The notes under the pieces were generated by a model that saw only the letters and a program-made list of their open reading frames with translations, did not search any database and was not told the origin of the DNA. Shown piece after piece: positions 26,397 to 33,659 of a stretch of 64,000 nucleotides of DNA. Made by a program: the position numbers and the translations under genes. Each line of letters begins with the position of its first letter. The stretch's first letter is position 1. The DNA is from an uncultured bacterium (GTDB lineage Bacteria > Verrucomicrobiota > Lentisphaeria > Victivallales > UBA1829). The stretch covers positions 1 through 64,000 of the forward strand of contig URNX01000012.1 of assembly GCA_900549415.1 (NCBI GenBank), in the 5' to 3' direction.

Positions 26397-27962
26397 TTAC
26401 ACTTCTTCGTGCTTCCACCCCGTCAGCGTCCGATTCTCAAAATCCACGTTCGCCCCGATCAGCACAATACGCTTGCCGCAATCCCGGAAACGAGCCGAAT
26501 ATTCATTCTTTCGAATCTGCTCCAGCGCAACTTCCGGCGATTTATCAAGTTTGAATTCAACAATATAAAGCCACTCCCCGCAACCGACGACCGCATCAAT
26601 GCGTCCGCTGTTCGTCCGGCATTCCGCCTCATTGATGATTCCCTGCAGGGACATGAACATCATATAGAAAATCGTCTGGTAATACTTTTCATGCCGCAAC
26701 TGAATATCATACGGAATCTTTGCCATCCACGCCTTCCAGACGTTCATAAAAGCATCCACATCGCCCGACCGGATGGAACGCGCCAGGCTCATGACACTGA
26801 AATTGATCTGCTCAGAAGTGTACGGAGTATATGCGTTCAGCAGATATGTTTTGAACGAGAATGCGACTTCCTGATTCGGAAAACCGAGCTTGTACAGCCG
26901 CATTCCGAAATCTTCCTCCGAACTTTTTATCGTCAGATAACCTGTCTGCACAAGAAGAACCAGCGGATCGATCTTATCAATTTCATACGCGGAGAACGCA
27001 TCGGCAGAAACAGGGGAATCAAATACGCGCTCAAAATCGAAATCCGTTTTTTTCGCCAGCTCCATCAGAAACGAGGGCGTTCCGGTGGAAAACCAGTAGT
27101 TGTCAAATTCGCCGCCGCGCTCAAAGAAACGCGCAATGGAAACCGGATTGTAAACGCTCTCCGCATTCGCGGCAAAGCAGAAGCCGTCATACCACTCCTT
27201 CAGTTTCCGCTTGAGCTGAGATTCCGGCATATGCCGCGCAGCGGCGACTTCATGAATCCGGTCTTCAAAATAATTTTCGAGCTCAGCCTGCGTATAGCCG
27301 AACATCGTTGCGAACCGGGAATCCATCGTAATATCCGTCAGATTGTTCAATTTGGAGAACAGCGAAACCTGACAGAACTTTGAAACACCCGTCACAAATA
27401 CGAAACGCAGATGCTCGCTCTCCGTTTTGATGGACGAATAGAAATCAGCCAGCACAGTCCGGATCTCTTCTGTCTGCGGACTGGATATATTTTCCAGAAT
27501 CGGCTTATCGTACTCATCCAGTAAAATGACGGCGTGCTCTTTCTCAGCAACCTTCCGGATCAGCGATGCAAATGAAGCGGCAAGCTGGCGGCGGTCAATC
27601 CGAATTTCAACATGATTGATTTCCGCCAGATTCTTCATCAGGTTTTCAAGATATCCGCGGAGATCCTCCGGAGTATGTGCATCACAGTTGCCCATATCCA
27701 GATGCAGAACCGGATATTTCTTCCAGTCATACGGTTTGCGGCTGATGGCCAGCCTCTCAAACAACTCCCGCCGTCCCTCAAAAACGGCTTTCAAGGTGGA
27801 AACGGTCAGAGATTTTCCAAACCGCCGCGGACGCGCAAGGAAAAACATCGCGCTGTACGGCTCAATCATCTTCCAGATAAATTCCGTCTTGTCCGCGTAC
27901 AGGAAATTTCCCTTCCGCAGTTTTTCAAAAGAGTAAACGCTGGATGTCAGTTCAAGTCTCAT
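26397..27962 (-). CDS. AAA-ATPase-like protein with PD-(D/E)XK nuclease-like domain
   Basis: Architecture PF09820 (AAA-ATPase-like) plus PF08011-type nuclease domain, 521 residues. The N terminus has the family start SSVYSFEKLRKGNFLYADKT, a Walker A variant in RPRRFGKS, a Walker B in AVILLDEYDKP and the sensor region FVFVTGVSKF. The C terminus has GRIDAVVGCGEWLYIVEFK, giving the D...ExK nuclease core. These proteins are abundant in gut bacteria in many copies. Their function is not established and a mobile-element or defence-related origin is often suspected. It has its own promoter (27979-28007) and is not in an operon with its neighbours. Confidence 0.85.
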   Translation of the reverse strand: MRLELTSSVYSFEKLRKGNFLYADKTEFIWKMIEPYSAMFFLARPRRFGKSLTVSTLKAVFEGRRELFERLAISRKPYDWKKYPVLHLDMGNCDAHTPEDLRGYLENLMKNLAEINHVEIRIDRRQLAASFASLIRKVAEKEHAVILLDEYDKPILENISSPQTEEIRTVLADFYSSIKTESEHLRFVFVTGVSKFCQVSLFSKLNNLTDITMDSRFATMFGYTQAELENYFEDRIHEVAAARHMPESQLKRKLKEWYDGFCFAANAESVYNPVSIARFFERGGEFDNYWFSTGTPSFLMELAKKTDFDFERVFDSPVSADAFSAYEIDKIDPLVLLVQTGYLTIKSSEEDFGMRLYKLGFPNQEVAFSFKTYLLNAYTPYTSEQINFSVMSLARSIRSGDVDAFMNVWKAWMAKIPYDIQLRHEKYYQTIFYMMFMSLQGIINEAECRTNSGRIDAVVGCGEWLYIVEFKLDKSPEVALEQIRKNEYSARFRDCGKRIVLIGANVDFENRTLTGWKHEEV

Positions 27963-27978
27963 TTCTCACCTCGCGGAT

Positions 27979-28007
27979 AATGTAGCACGCCGCCGGAAGG
28001 TTTTCAA
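27979..28007 (-). promoter_or_regulatory. sigma70-type promoter for the AAA-ATPase gene
   Basis: Minus strand: TTGAAA (28007-28002), 17 nt, TACATT (27984-27979) in the context GTGCTACATTATCC. The spacer contains one arm of a GC-rich hairpin. Confidence 0.65.
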
Positions 28008-28024
28008 GCGGCGCTCTGACGGAA

Positions 28025-29059
28025 TCAGCCGCGGGATTTCAGCAGTTTCTTCAGGACAGGGAGAATCTGCTCGACCATGCGGACGTAGCCAAGATCACTC
28101 GGATGGACGCCATCAATCGCGGCTTCATTGTCCGTGCCGAAAAGCGTGTTGCCTTTCAGATACGCCATGCGGTGCTCTCCCTCTTCACAGAGTTCGCGGT
28201 AAACCTTGCGCATCGCATTCCAGCGGCGGCGGTTGTCCTCCAGCTTCTCGCGGAAAAACCAGCCGTTCGTCTTCGGGGCGTCTTCCATCAGCAGAATCGG
28301 TGTGTGGGGACGCAGCTCGCGGAGACGCTTCAGGAACGGCTTCGCATTCGTGCGGATCTGCTCAAGACTCATGTTCGGCATAGCGTCGATAATGTACACA
28401 GCGGGATTCAGAGTGGCAAAAATCTCCGCAAGTTCCAGCTCCATGCGCGCAGCTCCGGAAAATCCGAAATTGTAACTCGGAATATTCAGTTTCCGCGCCA
28501 GCCACGCTGGATGGCAGAGTCCGGCATGCGAAGAATAGGCGCCGTGCACAATCGACGAGCCGTAATAAACCAGAGCTTCCGTTTCCGGACGCGGCGCGAC
28601 GGCCTCGAACATGGCGTCCGGAGCAATTCCGAGCTCCGCCTTCAGCAGCTGGTTGCGGCAGGGAAGATAAAGACGGTAGCGGTGTCTGCCGCGGATCGGA
28701 TCCAGCGTCAGCGGATATTCCGAATCGTTTCCGTGGCGGTGCGAGGTGGTGGCGACCCAGCGGAACTTGCCCGGACGGTCCTCCGCGTAAAGGTCGAATC
28801 CGCTGAACGAACAGTTGTTGAAATTGTGTTCTTCCAGCTGAGCTTCCGCAAATTCCCTGCGGATATAAATGACGGGGGAATCGGTGATAAACGAGATGCA
28901 CATTCCGGTTGTGGAATGAGAATTTCCCCAGACGCCTTCCGCAAGTCTGCCTTTGAATTCTGCAGGGAATCTGTCGTAGACGGATTCATGCGGCATATCC
29001 TGCCATGCCTGCCCCTCTATGCCGATGGAACGGAAATCAATCCAGCGAATGTCTGCCAT
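28025..29059 (-). CDS. SGNH/GDSL-family esterase
   Basis: A 344-residue protein without a signal peptide. An N-terminal jelly-roll-like domain (residues ~1-150) precedes an SGNH hydrolase core: block I GSSIVHGAY with the nucleophile Ser, block II NFGFSGAARME (Gly), block III IIDAMPNMS (Asn) and block V DGVHPSDLGY with the Asp-His pair. The arrangement of a beta domain followed by an SGNH domain resembles CE2/CE3-type carbohydrate esterases, so deacylation of a sugar substrate is likely. The gene lies between a strong terminator (29074-29107) and the AAA-ATPase gene. Confidence 0.85.
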   Translation of the reverse strand: MADIRWIDFRSIGIEGQAWQDMPHESVYDRFPAEFKGRLAEGVWGNSHSTTGMCISFITDSPVIYIRREFAEAQLEEHNFNNCSFSGFDLYAEDRPGKFRWVATTSHRHGNDSEYPLTLDPIRGRHRYRLYLPCRNQLLKAELGIAPDAMFEAVAPRPETEALVYYGSSIVHGAYSSHAGLCHPAWLARKLNIPSYNFGFSGAARMELELAEIFATLNPAVYIIDAMPNMSLEQIRTNAKPFLKRLRELRPHTPILLMEDAPKTNGWFFREKLEDNRRRWNAMRKVYRELCEEGEHRMAYLKGNTLFGTDNEAAIDGVHPSDLGYVRMVEQILPVLKKLLKSRG

Positions 29060-29073
29060 AAAAACCTCTTTTC

Positions 29074-29107
29074 AGAAAAAAAATAACCCCGTTCACTTGG
29101 AACGGGG
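29074..29107 (-). terminator. Terminator of the small 29126-29326 gene
   Basis: On the minus strand a perfect 8-bp stem (GCCCCGTTC side with GAACGGGG, loop five bases, 29107-29087) is followed by TTATTTTTTTT. Confidence 0.92.
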
Positions 29108-29125
29108 CAAAACTCGGAACGAAAA

Positions 29126-29326
29126 TTACTTCGCGACCGGGCATTTCAGCTTGCCGTAGGCATCCTTGCTGACGAACTTCGTCAGATGGGTTCCGTCATC
29201 ATCGACGGCTTTGACGGCATAGCGTTCCTGCACGCCTTTAGCGGTCTCTCTCTTGTAGACAACCTTTTCGCATTTCTTTTCGGCGATTTCAACTTTCGTT
29301 CTCTTCTTGACGTTGTAAAACTCCAT
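29126..29326 (-). CDS. Small conserved-looking basic protein of unknown function
   Basis: A 66-residue protein starting MEFYNVKKRTKVEIAEKKC, rich in Lys and Glu, with VVYKRETAKGVQERYAVKAV and ending KLKCPVAK. AAGGGAGA precedes the ATG at 29326; an upstream in-frame start lacks a ribosome site. The gene has its own leader, with an AAGCAC/GTGCTT inverted repeat at 29361-29378, and its own strong terminator, which indicates a well-expressed single gene. The two cysteines are not arranged as a zinc ribbon. I do not recognise the family. Confidence 0.65.
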   Translation of the reverse strand: MEFYNVKKRTKVEIAEKKCEKVVYKRETAKGVQERYAVKAVDDDGTHLTKFVSKDAYGKLKCPVAK

Positions 29327-29360
29327 TGCCTGGTCTCCCTTGTTATGGGTTATCTGTTCA

Positions 29361-29378
29361 AGCACGAATTTGTGCTTA
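29361..29378. promoter_or_regulatory. Inverted repeat in the leader of the small basic protein gene
   Basis: AAGCAC and GTGCTT flank GAATTT in perfect symmetry, 35-52 nt upstream of the start. A weak promoter (TTGCAT, 16 nt, TACAGT on the minus strand, 29414-29387) lies just above. It could be an operator or an RNA hairpin. Confidence 0.35.
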
Positions 29379-29461
29379 CGGCATAACTGTATCATGAGTT
29401 CAATTCAAATGCAAATGAAAAACTGAAAAAAACAGCAAAAAAATTCAATTTTTTCGCCTTT

Positions 29462-30286
29462 TCAGCACTTTTCCAGCGGATTTTCACCGAATTCAGGGTT
29501 GATTCCGAACCGCGTAAGGACAAAATCGAGCTTGACCGGGTCCTCCGGAAACATCATGCGGAACGCCCGCGTGACCTCCAGAGCAGTCCGCAAATCCGCC
29601 GCTTTCCGCGACGTCAGCCCCAGATCCCGCGCGATCCGGTGCATGTGCGTATCCAGCGGAATCACCAGATGCGACGCCGGAATCCGCGTCCAGCCGCCGG
29701 GATCCACGGCGTCATGCCGCACCAGCCAGCGGAGCATCAGATTCAGACGCTTGCACGCACTCCCGCGCGACGGCGACGGAAGCAAAGTCGATTCCCCGCC
29801 GGGAAAACGATGACAAAGCACTCCGCAAAAGCGTTCCGCGGCAGGAAGAACGGTCTTGTGACACGCGGCATCGAATCCCGCGGCAAAGCATGCCTCCAGC
29901 GATCCCCAGCGCTCCAGCGCATCGCGGATACCCGCGAACAGAAGCGCAAGATCCTCTCCGGTATGAAACCGGTGCTTGAATCCATGAAAATCGCGGCGGA
30001 ACTGCTCTTCCGAACCATTCCGGATATAATCCGCCGGCGCTCCGCCCATCACACCGAAAACGGCATGCAGGCTCTTCAGGATCTGCGCGACGCGGCCGTA
30101 TGCGAGCGCCGAAGCCGCGAGCGCGGCGATTTCGCGGTCGGCAACTGCCCGGAACGGAAGAACCAGTTCCAGCGGATCGGGAGAAATCCAGCGGGGATCG
30201 GAATAGACAGAATAAAGCCGCCCGAGGCGAACCCCGAGCGGCTTCTGTGCATTGATTCCCCGCAGATTACTGCTTGGAGAACTCAT
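29462..30286 (-). CDS. TIGR02757-family (DUF2400) protein
   Basis: About 274 residues with the TIGR02757 pattern: a start like LYSVYSDPRWISPDPLELV, then LAASALAYGRVAQILKSL, RFHTGEDLALLFAGI, LNLMLRWLVRHDAVDPGGW, LVIPLDTHMHRIARDLGL and a C-terminal FPEDPVKLDFVLTRFGI. The family is widespread, fully helical and of unknown function, with a distant resemblance to HhH-type DNA glycosylases (RWLVRHD..D.G.W and LDTH). The only usable in-frame ATG near the homologous start is at 30286, inside the end of the rubredoxin gene; no alternative start exists downstream. A terminator-like hairpin (30205-30244) lies within the first 25 codons. Confidence 0.8.
   Translation of the reverse strand: MSSPSSNLRGINAQKPLGVRLGRLYSVYSDPRWISPDPLELVLPFRAVADREIAALAASALAYGRVAQILKSLHAVFGVMGGAPADYIRNGSEEQFRRDFHGFKHRFHTGEDLALLFAGIRDALERWGSLEACFAAGFDAACHKTVLPAAERFCGVLCHRFPGGESTLLPSPSRGSACKRLNLMLRWLVRHDAVDPGGWTRIPASHLVIPLDTHMHRIARDLGLTSRKAADLRTALEVTRAFRMMFPEDPVKLDFVLTRFGINPEFGENPLEKC
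30205..30244 (-). terminator. Terminator-like hairpin after rubredoxin, inside the next gene
   Basis: On the minus strand AAGCCGC and GCGGCTT form the outer stem and CGGGG and CCTCG the inner stem around TTCG, followed by TTTATTCT. It would end the oxygen-defence transcript but lies within the first codons of the TIGR02757 gene. Confidence 0.65.
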
Positions 30287-30425
30287 CCTTGCCGACTCCG
30301 CACTCCGGGCAGACCCAGCTGTCCGGGAGCTGATCGAAGGGAGTTCCGGGAGCGATTCCGTTGTCCGGATCGCCGACTTCCGGGTCATAAACATACCCGC
30401 ACACATTGCAAACGTACTTGTCCAT
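30267..30425 (-). CDS. Rubredoxin
   Basis: A 52-residue protein, MDKYVCNVCGYVYDP at the start, with the two CxxC pairs of rubredoxin: CNVCGY at residues 6-10 and CPECGVGKDEF at residues 39-49. These bind a single iron. The core LPDSWVCPECG is canonical. A clear ribosome site (GGAGG) precedes the ATG. It lies 17 nt after the flavodiiron gene, which it probably serves as electron donor. Full length for the family and almost unambiguous. Confidence 0.97.
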   Translation of the reverse strand: MDKYVCNVCGYVYDPEVGDPDNGIAPGTPFDQLPDSWVCPECGVGKDEFSKQ

Positions 30426-30442
30426 AGTATTACCTCCTGGTG

Positions 30443-31648
30443 TTATTTCTTTGCCCGTTCGAGAAGCATGTTTCCGATTCTGACGCCAAAGTCAAAACAT
30501 TTCCGGAAATCCTCTTCGGACGAGGCGAATTTCAGTTTGAGCGGCTCTTCCGCGAGTTCCGCATTCATGGCTTTCAGCATTTCCGCCGCCTGCGCCGGAG
30601 CCTCTCCGCTCCAGCCGAACGAACCGAACGACGCGCCGATCAGATTCTTCGGACGCAGTCCCTTCAGATAGCATAGCACATCCGCAATGGACGGATAGAG
30701 CGTATTGTTGAGGGTCGGAGAGCCCACGACCAGAGCGCCAGCGCCCATGACGGCAGTCGCGACGTCGCTGCGGAATTTCGTGTGCATTCCGCAAACCGTC
30801 ACGCCCGCTCCGGTGGAACGGATACCGTCGGCAATGGAACGTCCCATTCTGTCGGTTGCCCCCCACATCGTGTCGTAAACGACAACGGCGCGCGGTTCAG
30901 GCTTCTGCTCCGCAAACTCGCGGTAGAGCGCGAGCGGCTTCGCAATGTCGGCACCGCGCCAGACCGGACCGTGGTCGGTCGCAATGTACTGAACATCAAG
31001 GTTCAGCGACGGGAAAACCTCCAGCAGTTTAAGAACCTGGGGCGAATAGAGCAGAAGAATGTTAGCATAATATTTGCGCATTTCAAGCTCAACCACATCC
31101 CACGGGTTCTCATCGACGAACATGCGGTCGGTTGCCAGATGCATTCCGAACGCGTCCTGCGAAAAGAGCAGTTTTTCTTCTTTCAGATAGGAGAACATGC
31201 TGTCCGGCCAGTGAAGCATCTTCGTTTCGACAAACGAAAGAGTCAGCCCGCCGAGATCAATGCTGTCACCCGTCTTGACCGGAGTCAGACGGTCGCCGAT
31301 ATGGAACTGCGCATCAAGAATGCGGACGCCCGTTGCGGAGGCGTAGACGACTTCGGGTTTGAGGTCGTCGATCACTTCCGGGAGCGCGCCGGAGTGGTCC
31401 GGCTCCGCATGGTTCGAAACGATGACCTTGATTTCCGACGGGTCGATCACGGACGCAATGCGGGCGTACATCTCCTTTTTGAACGGCGCCTTGACGGTGT
31501 CGATCAGAGTCGGCCTTTCGCCGAGCACGAGATATGCGTTGTAGGTTGTTCCGCGGTGTGTGTGATACCCGTGAAATTCCTTGAGGTTCCAGTCGATCGC
31601 TCCGACCCACCAGACCTTGTCGGTGATTTTTACAGCTTTGAATGACAT
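30443..31648 (-). CDS. fprA: FprA-type flavodiiron protein (O2/NO reductase)
   Basis: A 401-residue A-type flavoprotein. The metallo-beta-lactamase domain carries the diiron ligands in SNHAEPDHSG (His, Glu, Asp, His), a further His in KMLHWPDSM, Asp in LFSQDAFG and His in ATDHGPVW. The flavodoxin domain begins at VVVYDTMWGATDRMG and continues with VVGSPTLNNT and FGSFGWSG for FMN. Such enzymes reduce oxygen to water or NO to N2O in anaerobes, using rubredoxin, which is encoded next. Superoxide reductase and a PerR-like gene lie upstream, so this is an oxygen-defence operon. Confidence 0.95.
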   Translation of the reverse strand: MSFKAVKITDKVWWVGAIDWNLKEFHGYHTHRGTTYNAYLVLGERPTLIDTVKAPFKKEMYARIASVIDPSEIKVIVSNHAEPDHSGALPEVIDDLKPEVVYASATGVRILDAQFHIGDRLTPVKTGDSIDLGGLTLSFVETKMLHWPDSMFSYLKEEKLLFSQDAFGMHLATDRMFVDENPWDVVELEMRKYYANILLLYSPQVLKLLEVFPSLNLDVQYIATDHGPVWRGADIAKPLALYREFAEQKPEPRAVVVYDTMWGATDRMGRSIADGIRSTGAGVTVCGMHTKFRSDVATAVMGAGALVVGSPTLNNTLYPSIADVLCYLKGLRPKNLIGASFGSFGWSGEAPAQAAEMLKAMNAELAEEPLKLKFASSEEDFRKCFDFGVRIGNMLLERAKK

Positions 31649-31666
31649 GTTTTCCCAGCCTGTTGT

Positions 31667-32062
31667 TTAGATTTTAACCTCCCAGAGTCCGTGAATATTG
31701 CAGTATTCGCGAACCGTGACTCCGGGTTTGAGCTTCAGTTGAAAGAGCGCTTCCGGCGCGCCGCCCGGCGCGAGGTATTGACGCTCCGTATGCGGACCGT
31801 CGATGATCTCGATCCACTCGATGTGATGTTCCGGCAGCATCGGGTGAAGCGTGGAACCGACGACGACCTTCGTTTCGCCGGACGGTTGCGCGGAAGGCAC
31901 GGGAACATGTTTCTCCTTTGCCGTGTCCGCGGTTTTCGGCTCCATGAGAGTCATCTCTTTTCCGCAGCATGTGAATGTACAGTTCTCTCCGCAGGAGCAT
32001 TCATCGAGGACTTCGACGACCGCTCCGCACCCGGCGCACTTGAGGATGGAATGTTTTTTCAT
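31667..32062 (-). CDS. dfx: Desulfoferrodoxin / superoxide reductase with extra cysteines
   Basis: A 131-residue two-domain superoxide reductase. The N-terminal desulforedoxin-like domain has C9, C12 and the paired C32-C33 that bind the FeS4 centre, plus three additional cysteines (C22, C24, C28). The C-terminal catalytic domain has the His ligands in GSTLHPMLPEHHIEWIEI and the Cys/His ligands in REYCNIHGLWE. It reduces superoxide to peroxide without releasing oxygen, with electrons from rubredoxin. It is 18 nt upstream of fprA in the same operon. Confidence 0.93.
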   Translation of the reverse strand: MKKHSILKCAGCGAVVEVLDECSCGENCTFTCCGKEMTLMEPKTADTAKEKHVPVPSAQPSGETKVVVGSTLHPMLPEHHIEWIEIIDGPHTERQYLAPGGAPEALFQLKLKPGVTVREYCNIHGLWEVKI

Positions 32063-32122
32063 TTCTCATCTCCTTCAGTTTTGTGTTTTTATTTTTGCGG
32101 CCGGGGGGAAAGCCGCGGTGGT

Positions 32123-32518
32123 TCAGTTGTTGAGCAACTCCCGGTAGCAGTCAACACAGTAGCCGTCAAATTCGACTTTGACGTTGGAGATGCGCCCTGT
32201 AAGTACCTTCGTCAAGTCGCGGTTGAGGGTTTCGGGATTTTCCATTTGCAGATCCTCGACCGCTCCGCATTTCCGGCAGCGCAGATGATAATGAATGGAT
32301 GTGTCGCCGTCGTAACGGTTCTGGCGTCCGGCCAGTTCTATCCGCCGTATTTCGCCCGCATCGGCTAAAAGACCAAGATTCCGGTACACGGTTGCGAGGC
32401 TGATCTTCGGCAGGCGCTGCTTGACGATGCCGTAAAGTTCGTCCGCGGTCGGATGACATTTCAGCTTCCGGAGCTCTTCCATGATCACCCGTCGCTGATT
32501 GGTGTTGCTTAATTTCAT
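32123..32518 (-). CDS. perR: Fur-family regulator, PerR-like
   Basis: A 131-residue Fur-type repressor. The winged helix includes HPTADELYGIV and the recognition helix SLATVYRNLGLLADAG. The sensing part has RYDGDTSIHYH, matching the Asp and His ligands used by PerR for Fe/Mn. Two CxxC pairs (CRKC and CVDC) form the structural zinc site. It heads the operon containing superoxide reductase, flavodiiron protein and rubredoxin, so peroxide-responsive control of these genes and of itself is likely. Fur-type iron sensing is less likely but not excluded. Confidence 0.88.
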   Translation of the reverse strand: MKLSNTNQRRVIMEELRKLKCHPTADELYGIVKQRLPKISLATVYRNLGLLADAGEIRRIELAGRQNRYDGDTSIHYHLRCRKCGAVEDLQMENPETLNRDLTKVLTGRISNVKVEFDGYCVDCYRELLNN

Positions 32519-32562
32519 CGTTCCGTTTCTCCAATAAAAAGTTTTTAGGAATTACTACTAGA

Positions 32563-32590
32563 AGTATATCCTCTCTTTCCGAAAATTCAA
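32563..32590 (-). promoter_or_regulatory. sigma70-type promoter of the oxygen-defence operon
   Basis: Minus strand: TTGAAT (32590-32585), 16 nt, TATACT (32568-32563). Just downstream, TAGTAGTAATTCCTA is an imperfect palindrome over the expected start site and could be a PerR box; that part is weak. Confidence 0.65.
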
Positions 32591-32652
32591 GCGTTTTTTC
32601 AAAAAAAGAACATAAAAAAAACAAGATGTATGATTTTTGAGCGGAAACAGGC

Positions 32653-33537
32653 TCAATTCCCTTCCTCTGTTTTTCCGGCAGCCCTTCTCCTTCTCCACTC
32701 CGAGGGACTCATTCCGGAGTAGCGACGGAACTCCGAAGAGAAGTAATACGGGTTGCAGTATCCAAGCCGGAATGCGATTTCCTTCATCTGAACACCGGAA
32801 TCGCCCAGAAGTTTTTCCGCCTCGTTCATCCGGCATAAACAGCGGTACTCCGCCAGCGTCATCCCGTATTGACGGCGGAATTTCCGTGCAAGCGCAACCG
32901 GATGCATCCCGCATGCCCGCGCAAGCTCCGTAATCCGGATCATCCGATCCAGATTCTGCTCCAGAAGCGCACGTGCCTTTTCCACAGCGCCCCCGCAACC
33001 GCTGATTTCATCTGCCGGAAAAAGAGAAATCACCTCGGCAATCAAAGCAGAAACGGCTCCTGCAATGTCTGAAAAATGCTCACTTTCATTTTCGAGCAGC
33101 TTCTCAATTCTGCGGAAACAGATGGTCAGGCAATCCGCGCGATCCGCACACTGTATGACCTGCGCCTCGCCCAATCCCCCATATTCCAGAAACGGAAGCA
33201 CGGCCCGGCCCTTCAGCTCAACCGTCAGCTTATGATAGAACTCTCCACGGGAACTGAAACGATACGATGAGTACGGAGGTATCACAATCATGGCAGGAGC
33301 AGCAAGCACATAGTCGCGTCCGTTGACCCGATACCGGTTCACCCCTTCAAGCAGAAGGCTCAGCACGGCGAAACGGCACGAGCTCTCCTCGTAGCTGTAA
33401 CGGCTTCCGCGCTTGAATTCCTCCCAGGCGAAAAGATAATACGGCAGCCGGAACCTCCGCTCATCATTCCAGCAGAGCAGACGGTGATACTCCGGTTCCG
33501 CCCCATAACTCTCACGGATGCGGACATTTTCTTTCAT
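32653..33537 (-). CDS. AraC-family transcriptional regulator next to the GH13 gene
   Basis: A 294-residue regulator. The first ~180 residues are a cupin-like sensing domain (NRYRVNGRDYVLAAPAMIVIP). The DNA-binding part has ITELARACGMHPVALARKF and MKEIAFRLGYCNPYYFSSEF, ending in the AraC signature FRRYSGMSPSEWR. It is divergent from the alpha-amylase-family gene at 33660. Two identical 11-bp direct repeats 22 bp apart lie in front of its start codon. It is therefore likely a sugar-responsive regulator of the GH13 gene and of itself. Confidence 0.88.
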   Translation of the reverse strand: MKENVRIRESYGAEPEYHRLLCWNDERRFRLPYYLFAWEEFKRGSRYSYEESSCRFAVLSLLLEGVNRYRVNGRDYVLAAPAMIVIPPYSSYRFSSRGEFYHKLTVELKGRAVLPFLEYGGLGEAQVIQCADRADCLTICFRRIEKLLENESEHFSDIAGAVSALIAEVISLFPADEISGCGGAVEKARALLEQNLDRMIRITELARACGMHPVALARKFRRQYGMTLAEYRCLCRMNEAEKLLGDSGVQMKEIAFRLGYCNPYYFSSEFRRYSGMSPSEWRRRRAAGKTEEGN

Positions 33538-33543
33538 GGTTTG

Positions 33544-33576
33544 TTTTCCATATTTATTTTTTCAATTTTCCATATT
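33544..33576. promoter_or_regulatory. Tandem AraC-type operator repeats (22-bp period) over the AraC promoter
   Basis: TTTTCCATATT occurs at 33544-33554 and identically at 33566-33576. The copies cover the minus-strand -10 (TAAATA, 33556-33551) and abut the -35 (TTGAAT, 33579-33574) of the AraC gene, and end 20 bp before the plus-strand -35 of the GH13 gene. Two half-sites one double helical turn apart is the classic AraC dimer arrangement. Confidence 0.65.
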
Positions 33577-33595
33577 CAATATACATGCACCCCTC

Positions 33596-33624
33596 TTGTT
33601 TTTCAATCGAAGAACAAGTATTTT
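33596..33624 (+). promoter_or_regulatory. sigma70-type promoter for the GH13 gene
   Basis: TTGTTT (33596-33601), 17 nt, TATTTT (33619-33624). The weak boxes next to an AraC-type repeat fit an activator-dependent promoter. Confidence 0.5.
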
Positions 33625-33659
33625 CTGACCAACGACAAACCAAACAAGGAAAACTCATC

